Below are positions 56,504-64,000 of a DNA stretch of 64,000 nt, in pieces (position 1 is the first letter of the stretch; each line of letters opens with the position of its first letter). The stretch spans positions 69,704 through 133,703 of the forward strand of contig SHZF01000006.1 of the NCBI GenBank assembly GCA_009692425.1. Reading direction: 5' to 3'. A program made the position numbers and the translations under genes. This DNA is from Myxococcales bacterium (GTDB lineage: Bacteria; Myxococcota_A; UBA9042). Below the pieces are notes generated by a model. It ran no database searches. It saw only the letters and a program-made list of their open reading frames with translations, and was not told the origin of the DNA.

Positions 56504-58411
56504 ATGCAGGGGTGTTGGGGCTCGGTCCATTCGTGTCGCGCCGTCGCGCTTCTGGCGGCGGCAGGCGCGTTGGCGTCGGGCGCGTGCACGACGTGGGCCT
56601 ATACGCCCGCCGGTGCGGTGCCGGTCGATGGAGCCGCTGAAGTTGCGCAAACGGCCGACTCGGCGACCACCCCCACACACAGCACGATCGAGTTGGGGGG
56701 CGACGCTGCCCAGGGCGCTGGCGCCACTGACGCCCTCGCGCCCGCAGCCGACGCCGCACCTGCGCTCGACGGGCCCACGGCACTCGACGGGCCCACGGTA
56801 CTCGACGGACCCACGGCACTCGACGGGCCCACGGTACTCGACGGACCCACGGCACTCGACGGGCCCACGGTACTCGACGGGCCCTCAGTACTCGACGGGT
56901 CCGGCGCAAAGGACGCGTCCGCCGCAGACACCGCCCCACCCACCGACGCGTTCGTCGCCGTGGACTGCACGCCGGCAACGCAAGTGTGCGAAGGCGCCAA
57001 GCTCGCGACCTGCGGCCCCAAGGGCGATGGCTGGATTTTTTCGAACTGCTTCCCGGGCACCACCTGCGTGATCGATCAGGGCAAGGGCGTCTGCAAGCCG
57101 GTGTCGAACAACCTCGTCGTCATGTTCGATTCTTCGGGCTCGATGACCGCCAAGGTCAAGAAGAAGAACTCAACCGAAGACCTGTGCCAGGGCAACTTCA
57201 GCCAGTGGCCGGTTTGCGAATACGACGACAAGCAGTGGCCGCTCGGTTGCACCCGCATCGGCGTATCGAAGACCGTGTTCAAGCAGGCCCTCGCGAAGAT
57301 CGACGAACAGGTGACGCGGCTCGCGCTGTTCCGATTTCCCCAAAACGTCAACGCGCTCGGTGGCACGAACTGCTCGGCGGGAGCGTACAGTGGCAACGCT
57401 ACTCTCACGGGCGATTCGGCGGCCCAGTCGATCAAGCCGCTGGGTTCTGGCACCGACTGGTACTGGAACAGCCTGGCGGACACGCAGTGCGTGCCTTTTG
57501 CCAAGGACCTTGCCCAGGCCGTCGGCACGAAGGCCGCCATCCTCAAGTGGATGGATGGCAAGGAAGCCCAGCCGCTGGACCCCGAGTTGCGCGCCACGGG
57601 CGGCACGCCGATCGGCAAGACCGAGTTTTACATCGGCGAGTACCTGCGCAATTCCGTTGTGGTGGACGGCAAGAAGTGCGCCGTGGATGCGGACTGCGCC
57701 AACGTCAACTACCAGTGCAAGGCGAGCGAGTGCGTCGATCCGTCGCGGTCGTGCCGCGATACCGTGCTCGTGCTTTTCACCGATGGCGGCGAGGGCGACA
57801 ACAACTCCTTCTTCTCCCCGCGCGTGCAGGCCAAGCGCATGTCGATGGGGCTGGCGTGCGAGTCGAACGCCGACTGCGTGGGCGGCTCCGAGTGCAAGGC
57901 GTTCAAGCAGTGTGCGAAGCAAGGTGGCATTCCGGCCGGGGCGCCGCTCGACAAGGCGTGCGAGATCGATGCGGACTGCCAGTCTGTCACCGGAACGTGC
58001 GCATCCTTCAAGCAATGCATGCCGAAGGACTCGGTCTCCGGTTGGCGCTGCACGGCGACGAACCTGCCGTGCCTGCCGGATGCCAAGAAGGGCGAGGCCG
58101 CGTTCTGTGACCCCGGCGCCACGAACAAGGACTCGTGCGTGCGCGAACCGTACCACCTGATCACAGCGAGCGCCGCCATCAAAAGTGACAACGTGCTGCG
58201 GGCGCCCAACGGCAAGCCGTTCGGCGTGACGGTCCATGTCGTCGACATCGGCTCCATTTCGGCGACGGAGCTGGCGAACTCGATGCGGCTGGCGATGGCC
58301 GGCAGCGGCAAGCTGCTCGGGACCGACGCGAGCGATCCCGAGCAGTTCCTCGGCGCACTGGATCAGGCGTTCGATCTGAAGAACAAGAAGTTGTGCGGCG
58401 CCGACATGTGA
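56504..58411 (+). CDS. VWA-domain lipoprotein with Cys-rich inserts
   Basis: 635 residues. Signal peptide with Cys near residue 28 (ASGAC). A low-complexity linker with eight LDGP-type units follows, then a Cys pair region and a von Willebrand A domain: MIDAS motif DSSGS (MFDSSGSMTAK) and the later TDGGEGDNNS segment. Several CxxDxDC-type Cys motifs are inserted into the domain. Expected on the cell surface, binding a metal through MIDAS and a protein partner. ATG 56504 has GGGAG upstream. An alternative start lies at 56465. Confidence 0.85.
   Translation: MQGCWGSVHSCRAVALLAAAGALASGACTTWAYTPAGAVPVDGAAEVAQTADSATTPTHSTIELGGDAAQGAGATDALAPAADAAPALDGPTALDGPTVLDGPTALDGPTVLDGPTALDGPTVLDGPSVLDGSGAKDASAADTAPPTDAFVAVDCTPATQVCEGAKLATCGPKGDGWIFSNCFPGTTCVIDQGKGVCKPVSNNLVVMFDSSGSMTAKVKKKNSTEDLCQGNFSQWPVCEYDDKQWPLGCTRIGVSKTVFKQALAKIDEQVTRLALFRFPQNVNALGGTNCSAGAYSGNATLTGDSAAQSIKPLGSGTDWYWNSLADTQCVPFAKDLAQAVGTKAAILKWMDGKEAQPLDPELRATGGTPIGKTEFYIGEYLRNSVVVDGKKCAVDADCANVNYQCKASECVDPSRSCRDTVLVLFTDGGEGDNNSFFSPRVQAKRMSMGLACESNADCVGGSECKAFKQCAKQGGIPAGAPLDKACEIDADCQSVTGTCASFKQCMPKDSVSGWRCTATNLPCLPDAKKGEAAFCDPGATNKDSCVREPYHLITASAAIKSDNVLRAPNGKPFGVTVHVVDIGSISATELANSMRLAMAGSGKLLGTDASDPEQFLGALDQAFDLKNKKLCGADM
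56765..56908. repeat. 18-bp in-frame tandem repeat (LDGPTA/LDGPTV), eight units
   Basis: Unit CTCGACGGGCCCACGGCA. Ala and Val codons alternate, so a 36-bp higher-order period is visible, and the last two units are diverged. Confidence 0.9.
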
Positions 58412-58435
58412 CGCTGCCAGGCTGATCGACCGACC

Positions 58436-59386
58436 CTACCGGCGTGGCCGCGTCACCTCCTGGGCAAACGCAGCAGCGCCGAGTGCGAAGGCCTCCGCCA
58501 AGGGCGGGCTGGCGTCGAAGCGGGGCCCGGCTCCGCGGCGGCGCCCCGCTTGCCGCAGCACTTCGGCCCAGGCGGCCGCGCTCTGCATCCGCACCGCGAT
58601 CCGATCGACCCCGAGCAGGCGACCGACGGCGTCTGCGACGTGCACGAGTGAGCGCGTTGCCTCTTCGATGACCGCCTGGGCCCGGGCCTCGCCGGCCGCC
58701 GCACGCAAGGCGAGATCGCGGGCCCGGCCGGCGTCATGCAGGTCGTGGATGGGCACCTCGACCGGAGGCACGTCGCGATCTTCGGCCAGCCGTTCGAGGC
58801 CGGCGTGGCCCGCGTACACTTCCAGGCAGCCGCGGCGGCCACACGCGCACGGCGGGCCCAGCGGACCGACCGGCATGTGGGCGAGGTCGATGCCCGTCAG
58901 CGCGGCAAACGGCACACCGTGCAGCACCGCCCCCGCACTGAGCGACGCCCCGACCTCGATGGCCAGCACGCTGTCGTCGCCGCCGCCATGGGCGCGGTGT
59001 TCGGCCCACGCCAGCGCCGTGCCGCGGGCCATCGGCACGACCGGAAGCCGCGTACGCAGCGCCAGTCGTGCGGCCAATCGACGCACGGGCATGCCCGCGA
59101 TGCCGGACGCAGCGGCCAGCCCCACCCGCCCCACCGACCCGCGCGCGCGTCCACCCAACACCGCGACAGCATCCGCCAGCACCTTGGCGGCAGCGGGGCT
59201 GGCCAGATCGTCCGGCAGTTCCAGCACTTCTCGCACATCGACTACGCCCAGACCGCGCGCGCGGTCGGCGGGCAGTGGCAGGGGCCCACGCGTCGGCAGA
59301 CAGACCGTGGTGCAGCGCGCGTGCCCCGCGTCGAGTTCGATTGCCACAACAAAGCGGGGCAGCGCGTGTGCGGCCGGGCGGGCCAT
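58436..59386 (-). CDS. Degenerate ROK-family protein
   Basis: 316 residues. The zinc motif of ROK sugar kinases is clear: His170 in DLAHMPVG and CACGRRGCLE with Cys180, Cys182 and Cys187. The N-terminal phosphate loop that should read DxGGT is ELDAGHAR, and the catalytic NDxN segment is replaced by ARGTALAWAEHR. So sugar binding may remain but kinase activity is doubtful. No HTH is seen. It starts 3 bp after the asnB stop and is the last gene of a four-gene run. Confidence 0.72.
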   Translation of the reverse strand: MARPAAHALPRFVVAIELDAGHARCTTVCLPTRGPLPLPADRARGLGVVDVREVLELPDDLASPAAAKVLADAVAVLGGRARGSVGRVGLAAASGIAGMPVRRLAARLALRTRLPVVPMARGTALAWAEHRAHGGGDDSVLAIEVGASLSAGAVLHGVPFAALTGIDLAHMPVGPLGPPCACGRRGCLEVYAGHAGLERLAEDRDVPPVEVPIHDLHDAGRARDLALRAAAGEARAQAVIEEATRSLVHVADAVGRLLGVDRIAVRMQSAAAWAEVLRQAGRRRGAGPRFDASPPLAEAFALGAAAFAQEVTRPRR

Positions 59387-59389
59387 AAT

Positions 59390-61375
59390 TCAGCCTCCCA
59401 GCATCCGATCGTGCCACGTCACGAACGAAAGTAGCGCCCACAACGGCTTGCGGTGGTCGGCACGCAGCGTCACGTGCTCATCGACGAGGCGCCGCACGCC
59501 GTCGGCATGGAGCCACGGCAAGCGCCGCAGCCGGGCCGGCGCCAGCACGTCTTCGAGCCACGGCCGCAAAGGGCCACGCAGCCAGTGCGCCAGCGGTGGA
59601 CCGAAGCCCTGTTTCGGCCGCCGCGCGATCGCCGCGGGCACGAGCCGGGCCGCCAGCTTGCGCAGGATGCGCTTGGTTTGAATGCCGCGCAGCCGCGACC
59701 CACTCGGCAGCGCGCGGGCGAGCGCGACGACTTGGGGGTCGAGCAGGGGCGCGCGCACTTCGAGACTGTTGAGCATCGAGGCACGGTCGACCTTCTGTAG
59801 CACGCCGTCGCCGAGGTAGTAGCGGCCGTAGAAATCGCCCAGCGCATCGAGATCGTCGCGGCCGATGGCGCGCACGGCCTGCCAGGTGCGCTCCAGCCGC
59901 GCCAGCGTGTCGCCGTCGCCTACCGGGGCCCACGGGGCGGCGGTGGGTCGCGCCAACTCGGCCAAGACGCTGCGGTGCAACACCATGTCGAGGCGACGGG
60001 GCTCCAGGCCGCCGATCCACGCGATGTGGCGCAGTCCGCCCGCATAGCCGAGCCCGGCGGCAAAGCGTTTCAGCTTGAAGTCCAGCGCCAGATAGCCGTG
60101 GCGCGTCGGCAGCCGATCGATGGCGCGTTGCAGCCACGGTTGCGCCGCCGTGGGCAGCAGGTGATCGACCGCACGGCCGGCGGCGTGGGCGAAATACGTC
60201 GGGTAGCCGAGAAACCACTCGTCGCCACCATCGCCGCCCAGCGCCACCGTGACGTGCTCGCGCGCAAACTGGCACAACAGCGTCGTTGGCAGGATCGACG
60301 GATCGGCGAGCGGCTGATCGAGGCGCGCCAGCAGGCTCGGAGCGAGGTCGAGCGACGCGGCCGGGGCTAGCCGCCGCTCGTGGTGGCGCGTGCCGAGGTG
60401 GGCGGCGACGGTACGCGCGTGGGGCGCCTCGTCGAAATCACCGTCCTCAAACCCGATGCTGAACGTGTCGATGCCGGCGGGCCCGCGCAGTTCGGCCGCA
60501 TACGCCGCCACCACGGCACTATCGATGCCGCCGGACAGAAAGACACCGAGCGGCACGTCGCTGACCAGGCGGCGCTCCACGGCGGCCCGCACCCGGGCGT
60601 CCAGTTCATCGACCGCCGCCGCCTCGCTCAACGCCGCCAGGGTCGCCGCGGGGGGCTGCGGCGCGGCCCACGTGTGCACCGCGACATCCCAACTGCTGCC
60701 GCGCACGCTGCACAGCCAGAACGTGCCCGGCTCCAGCGTCAGAACGTCGCGGACGATCGAACGCGGGGACGCCACGTAGTCGCACACGAAAAGCGACTGC
60801 AGCCCCACCGGGTCCACGCTTCGCTCGATCGCCGGGTGCGCAAGCACGGCCGTCAGTTCCGAGCCGAACACGAGCGTGCGGCCCCCATCGGCGCGCCCGA
60901 CGAACAGCGGCTTCTTGCCGTAGCGGTCGCGGGCCAACAGCAACTGGCGCGTTCGGCCGTCCCACAATGCGAAGTCGAAAAAGCCGTTCAGGCGCTCGAA
61001 CAGGCCGACGCCCCACTGCTCCCAGCCGTGCACGAGGACTTCGGTGTCGGTACGCGTGGCGAACGTGTGCCCGAGGCCGCGCAGTTCGGCGGCCAGCGCG
61101 GCGTGATCGTACACCTCGCCGTTGAACACGATCTGGATGCTTCCGTCTTCGTTGCTGAGCGGTTGGTGGCCGCCCTCGACGTCGATGATCGACAGCCGCC
61201 GGAATGCCAGCGCGCACCCACCGCGCTCGGCCACGTCGGCGGGCGCGTCCTGCCACAGGCCCGCATCGTCGGGGCCGCGGTGGCGCAGTGCCTCGCGCAT
61301 GGCCAGGAGCACGGGCTCTGCGCCGGGTCCGAGGCGGCTTGGCAGCGTGGATACCAGCCCGGCGATCCCGCACAT
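59390..61375 (-). CDS. asnB: Asparagine synthase (glutamine-hydrolysing)
   Basis: 661 residues. N-terminal class II glutamine amidotransferase with nucleophile Cys2 (MCGIAGLV), RRLSIID and FNGEVYD. The C-terminal synthetase domain has the ATP pyrophosphatase loop SGGIDSAV. Enzymes of this subgroup make asparagine or amidate carboxylates in surface-polysaccharide or peptide pathways. The neighbouring glycosyltransferase suggests a cell-envelope role. The gene starts 3 bp after the glycosyltransferase stop. Confidence 0.92.
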   Translation of the reverse strand: MCGIAGLVSTLPSRLGPGAEPVLLAMREALRHRGPDDAGLWQDAPADVAERGGCALAFRRLSIIDVEGGHQPLSNEDGSIQIVFNGEVYDHAALAAELRGLGHTFATRTDTEVLVHGWEQWGVGLFERLNGFFDFALWDGRTRQLLLARDRYGKKPLFVGRADGGRTLVFGSELTAVLAHPAIERSVDPVGLQSLFVCDYVASPRSIVRDVLTLEPGTFWLCSVRGSSWDVAVHTWAAPQPPAATLAALSEAAAVDELDARVRAAVERRLVSDVPLGVFLSGGIDSAVVAAYAAELRGPAGIDTFSIGFEDGDFDEAPHARTVAAHLGTRHHERRLAPAASLDLAPSLLARLDQPLADPSILPTTLLCQFAREHVTVALGGDGGDEWFLGYPTYFAHAAGRAVDHLLPTAAQPWLQRAIDRLPTRHGYLALDFKLKRFAAGLGYAGGLRHIAWIGGLEPRRLDMVLHRSVLAELARPTAAPWAPVGDGDTLARLERTWQAVRAIGRDDLDALGDFYGRYYLGDGVLQKVDRASMLNSLEVRAPLLDPQVVALARALPSGSRLRGIQTKRILRKLAARLVPAAIARRPKQGFGPPLAHWLRGPLRPWLEDVLAPARLRRLPWLHADGVRRLVDEHVTLRADHRKPLWALLSFVTWHDRMLGG

Positions 61376-61378
61376 CGG

Positions 61379-62422
61379 CTATGTCGCGCGGCGCGGCGGC
61401 GGCGCCAGCAGATTGCAGCGTTCGCGCACGAAATACGTCGGCTTGGCCTGGCTCTCGTAGTACGTGCGCATGTTCAGCTCAGCGAGCAGACCGAACAGGA
61501 CGAACTGCAGAGAACTCAACAGGAAGAAGATGCCGATCTGGAACATCGGCTGGTCCTTGACGAATACGTCGAAGCCGAACTTCATCGCGAGCGTCCACGC
61601 CATGCAGGCCAGGCCGACGCCAAAGCCCCAGAACGCAAACCGGCCAAAGAAGTACAGCGGCTTGGTCGCGTACGCCACGAGAAATCGCACGGTCATGAGG
61701 TCGAGGACGACGCGAAACGTCTTGGCGAGCGTGTACTTCGACGTGCCCCACCGGCGCGCATGGTGCGTGACCGGCAGTTCGGTGATGCGGCCGCCGGCGA
61801 GGTGGGCGAACACGGGCAGAAAGCGGTGCATCTCGCCGTACAGGTGCACGTCGTGGAGCACGTCTGCGCGGATGGCCTTCAGCGTGCAGCCGTAGTCGTG
61901 GAGCTTGACACCCGTGATGCGGCCGATCAGGCGGTTCGCGATCCGCGACGGCAGAGTCTTCGTCAGCCAGGCGTCCTGTCGGTCCTTGCGCCAGCCCGCG
62001 ACGACGTCGTAGCCCTCGTCGAGCTTGGCGAGCAACATCCCGATGTCCTTGGGATCATTCTGAAGGTCCGCGTCGATGGGGCAGACGACTTCGCCCGACG
62101 CGTGCTCGAAGCCGGCCGCCATCGCCGCCGTCTGGCCGAAGTTGCGGCGGAAGCGCACGACGCGCACCCGTCCGTCGCCCGCGGCGAAGTCGCGCAAGTG
62201 GTCGAACGAGCGGTCCGAACTGCCGTCGTCGATGTAGATCAGCTCCCACGTGCGCTGCAGCCCGTCGAGCGCGGCGACGAGCGCCTGGTGCAGTGGCCCG
62301 AGCGACTCCTCTTCGTTGTAGACCGGCACCACGATCGACACGTACGGGCGGTCGGCGGGCGTCTCCCTGCCAACGGGCATCGTTGCGTCAACGGGCGCAG
62401 TCGCGGCGGCGGGCGGTGGCAT
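61379..62422 (-). CDS. Family 2 glycosyltransferase (DPM1/ArnC/GtrB-like)
   Basis: 347 residues. GT-A fold with VSIVVPVYNEEESL, the DDGSSD motif, and CPIDADLQNDP, followed by HDYGCTLKAIR and RWGTSKYTL, then two membrane segments at about 235-320. Members transfer a sugar from a nucleotide donor to polyprenyl phosphate at the inner membrane, which would supply the GT-C enzyme at 27.6 kb or similar enzymes. ATG 62422 overlaps the stop of the aldehyde dehydrogenase gene by 1 bp. Confidence 0.92.
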   Translation of the reverse strand: MPPPAAATAPVDATMPVGRETPADRPYVSIVVPVYNEEESLGPLHQALVAALDGLQRTWELIYIDDGSSDRSFDHLRDFAAGDGRVRVVRFRRNFGQTAAMAAGFEHASGEVVCPIDADLQNDPKDIGMLLAKLDEGYDVVAGWRKDRQDAWLTKTLPSRIANRLIGRITGVKLHDYGCTLKAIRADVLHDVHLYGEMHRFLPVFAHLAGGRITELPVTHHARRWGTSKYTLAKTFRVVLDLMTVRFLVAYATKPLYFFGRFAFWGFGVGLACMAWTLAMKFGFDVFVKDQPMFQIGIFFLLSSLQFVLFGLLAELNMRTYYESQAKPTYFVRERCNLLAPPPRRAT

Positions 62423-63987
62423 CACGAGGCCGCCGCTCCCGCCGCCTTGCCCAGCGCGGCCTTGAGCAGTTGGATGTCGCCCTGGACGGCCGTGCGCTGC
62501 CAGTAGCACCGCAGCCCGCGCTCGCCGCCGAGTTCTTCGCCAGCGCCCGCCTTGCCGGGACCGCCGTGCACGAGTCCGGGCAGCACGGTGCCGTGGCCGG
62601 TGCCCTGGTCGAACACGCGCGCGCTGCCCCACAAGATGCGTCCGTGCCACGGGAGCAGGCCGACCAGCACCGTTTCGGCCCACGTCGCATCGTCGGTGTA
62701 CAGCGAGCACACGAGGCCGCCACCACCCTGGGCCACGATCTCGACGACTTCTTCGGCCGCGCCCGAGCACGGCAGCAGCGCCGCGACGGGACCGAACACT
62801 TCGTGATCGTGGACGAAACCCGCGCGAGCGCCGCCGTCGATGCGGATCAGGTGTGGCGCCACGAAGTACCCGGTCGCGGGCACCTCGACGTCTGGGCCAT
62901 GGACGGCGCTGCCATGCTCGAGCAGGGCCGCAATGCCGGCGCGCACATCGCGCAACTGGGCCGCGGTCGCGAGCGGGCCGAGCGTCGTGTCGGCGTCGGC
63001 TGGGTCGCCCACGCGGGCGTCGGCCAATCTCTCGACCAGCGCGGCCTGTACCTCATCGGCCCGCGCCGCCGGCACCACGATGCGTCGCACGGCGGTGCAC
63101 TTCTGCCCGGCCTTGTGGACGATCTCACGCGCCACCTCGGCCACGAACATCAGCCAAGTGTCGCTGCCCGGCTCCACATCGGGTCCGAGCACGGCTGCAT
63201 TCAGCGAATCCGCCTCGACGTTGACCGGCACGTTGTGGCGCATGACCTGGGCATGGCTGCGGATCGCGCGCGCCGTGGCTCCCGACCCGGTGAACACGAT
63301 GACGTCTTGCGGCCCGACGTGGTCGAGCAGATCTTCGGCCGACCCCGCCAGCAGTTGGAACACGCCCGGCGGCAGCACGCCAGCCTCGCTCCACAGTTCG
63401 GCCATGCGCACGGTGACAGCGCAGGTCGCCGTGGCGGGCTTGGTAATGACCGGTACGCCGGCCAGCAGCGCACACGCAATTTTCTCGCACGGATTCCACG
63501 CTGGAAAATTGAACGCGTTGATGTGCAGCGCCACGCCCACCTTGGGCGTCCACACATGCTGGCCGAGAAAGCGCTGCGAGCGCGACAGCCGCACCTCGGG
63601 CCCGTCGAGCAGCAACCGCACGGCACCCAGTTGGCGGCCGAGGTTGGCGTAGAACGCGAGCGTGCCGGCCGCGCCGTCGATGTCGAACTTCGCATCGCCG
63701 CGCGTGGCGCCCATGTTCTGGCGCGCGATGTCGATGAGCGGATCCCGGTGCTTGTGAATAACCTGCGACAATTGCTCCAACAAGTCACCACGTTGGGAGA
63801 ACGTCATGTGCCGCAATGCCGGGCCACCGACCGACCGCGCGTGGTGCAGCGCCGCCGCCAGATCAAGGCCGCGGGCCGACACCTGGGCGATCGCAGCGCC
63901 TGTCGTGGCGTCGTACAGGGGTACGAACGGCGCTTCGCCCGCGACCCAGCGGTCCTGCAGGTAGGAGCGAAGGGTCGGCAAGGTCAT
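62422..63987 (-). CDS. PaaZ/BoxD-type aldehyde dehydrogenase
   Basis: 521 residues. It aligns along its length with the dehydrogenase half of PaaZ and with BoxD: MTFSQRGDLLEQ, HINAFNFPAWNPCEK, EADSLNAAVLGPDVEP, the catalytic Cys in AGQKCTAVRRI, HGGPGKAGAGEELGG and QRTAVQGD. PaaZ also has a hydratase domain, which is missing here, so BoxD (3,4-dehydroadipyl-CoA semialdehyde dehydrogenase) is the closer match. No box or paa genes are in the window, so the pathway is not shown. It starts at ATG 63987. Confidence 0.88.
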   Translation of the reverse strand: MTLPTLRSYLQDRWVAGEAPFVPLYDATTGAAIAQVSARGLDLAAALHHARSVGGPALRHMTFSQRGDLLEQLSQVIHKHRDPLIDIARQNMGATRGDAKFDIDGAAGTLAFYANLGRQLGAVRLLLDGPEVRLSRSQRFLGQHVWTPKVGVALHINAFNFPAWNPCEKIACALLAGVPVITKPATATCAVTVRMAELWSEAGVLPPGVFQLLAGSAEDLLDHVGPQDVIVFTGSGATARAIRSHAQVMRHNVPVNVEADSLNAAVLGPDVEPGSDTWLMFVAEVAREIVHKAGQKCTAVRRIVVPAARADEVQAALVERLADARVGDPADADTTLGPLATAAQLRDVRAGIAALLEHGSAVHGPDVEVPATGYFVAPHLIRIDGGARAGFVHDHEVFGPVAALLPCSGAAEEVVEIVAQGGGGLVCSLYTDDATWAETVLVGLLPWHGRILWGSARVFDQGTGHGTVLPGLVHGGPGKAGAGEELGGERGLRCYWQRTAVQGDIQLLKAALGKAAGAAAS

Positions 63988-64000
63988 GGGACTCCGGGTG

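Overview
The window is very GC-rich DNA with little intergenic AT. It carries the hallmarks of a Myxococcota-type (former deltaproteobacterial) bacterium: Ser/Thr kinases with N-terminal zinc ribbons and PEGA domains, sigma-54 enhancer-binding proteins with FHA or receiver domains, an ECF sigma/zinc anti-sigma pair, many large lipoproteins with Asp/Pro/Ala-rich linkers, Cys-rich CGDGKC-type repeats, and a tRNA-tig-clpP-clpX-lon block. The lineage is inferred from gene content only. The whole window looks chromosomal. I see no phage, plasmid, IS element, rRNA or CRISPR array.

Layout. 1-2.4 kb: end of a UPF0104-like membrane protein, then an anti-sigma factor and ECF sigma factor on the minus strand. 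2.7-3.5 kb: a tRNA cluster (His, Arg, Lys, Leu) behind a clear promoter. 3.5-9.7 kb: trigger factor, ClpP, ClpX and Lon, the protein quality-control block, followed by a ZIP-permease fusion with a His-rich tail (to 11.6 kb). 11.6-14.6 kb (minus): a beta-barrel-like lipoprotein, a YiiX-type permuted-papain lipoprotein and an SRAP/HMCES-type protein. 15.2-17.5 kb: YceD (DUF177) with ribosomal protein L32, then a CAP/SCP-domain lipoprotein. 17.5-19.5 kb (minus): a three-gene operon of a two-domain AdoMet-decarboxylase-like protein, a LolA-like protein and a small ferredoxin-like protein, divergent from a large outer-membrane protein. 21.2-23.0 kb: a small membrane protein and an FHA-type sigma-54 activator. 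23.1-27.4 kb: a 1424-residue Cys-rich lipoprotein with an internal tandem duplication of about 1.84 kb. 27.6-37.1 kb: a GT-C glycosyltransferase, a pseudokinase, two uncharacterised proteins, a Xer recombinase and an outer-membrane-like protein, several with ATGA-type overlaps. 37.2-40.1 kb: RecO, a RodZ-like HTH membrane protein, a striking (Ser-His-Gly)15 peptide gene and a small sigma-70-family factor. 40.4-47.0 kb: an L,D-transpeptidase, a small protein coupled to a PEGA-domain kinase, and two membrane proteins. 48.0-58.4 kb: RNase E/G, an NtrC-type regulator, an unknown protein, and two large lipoproteins (one a VWA protein). 58.4-64 kb (minus): a tightly packed run of aldehyde dehydrogenase, glycosyltransferase, asparagine synthase and a degenerate ROK protein.

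Recurring theme: many coding and non-coding spots carry short tandem DNA repeats. The coding ones have units that are multiples of 3 and expand surface linkers. One 156-174 bp element occurs twice in inverted orientation (47.0 and 56.2 kb), bracketing the RNase E/G-to-lipoprotein segment. The most unusual single gene is the (SHG)15 peptide at 39.0 kb.
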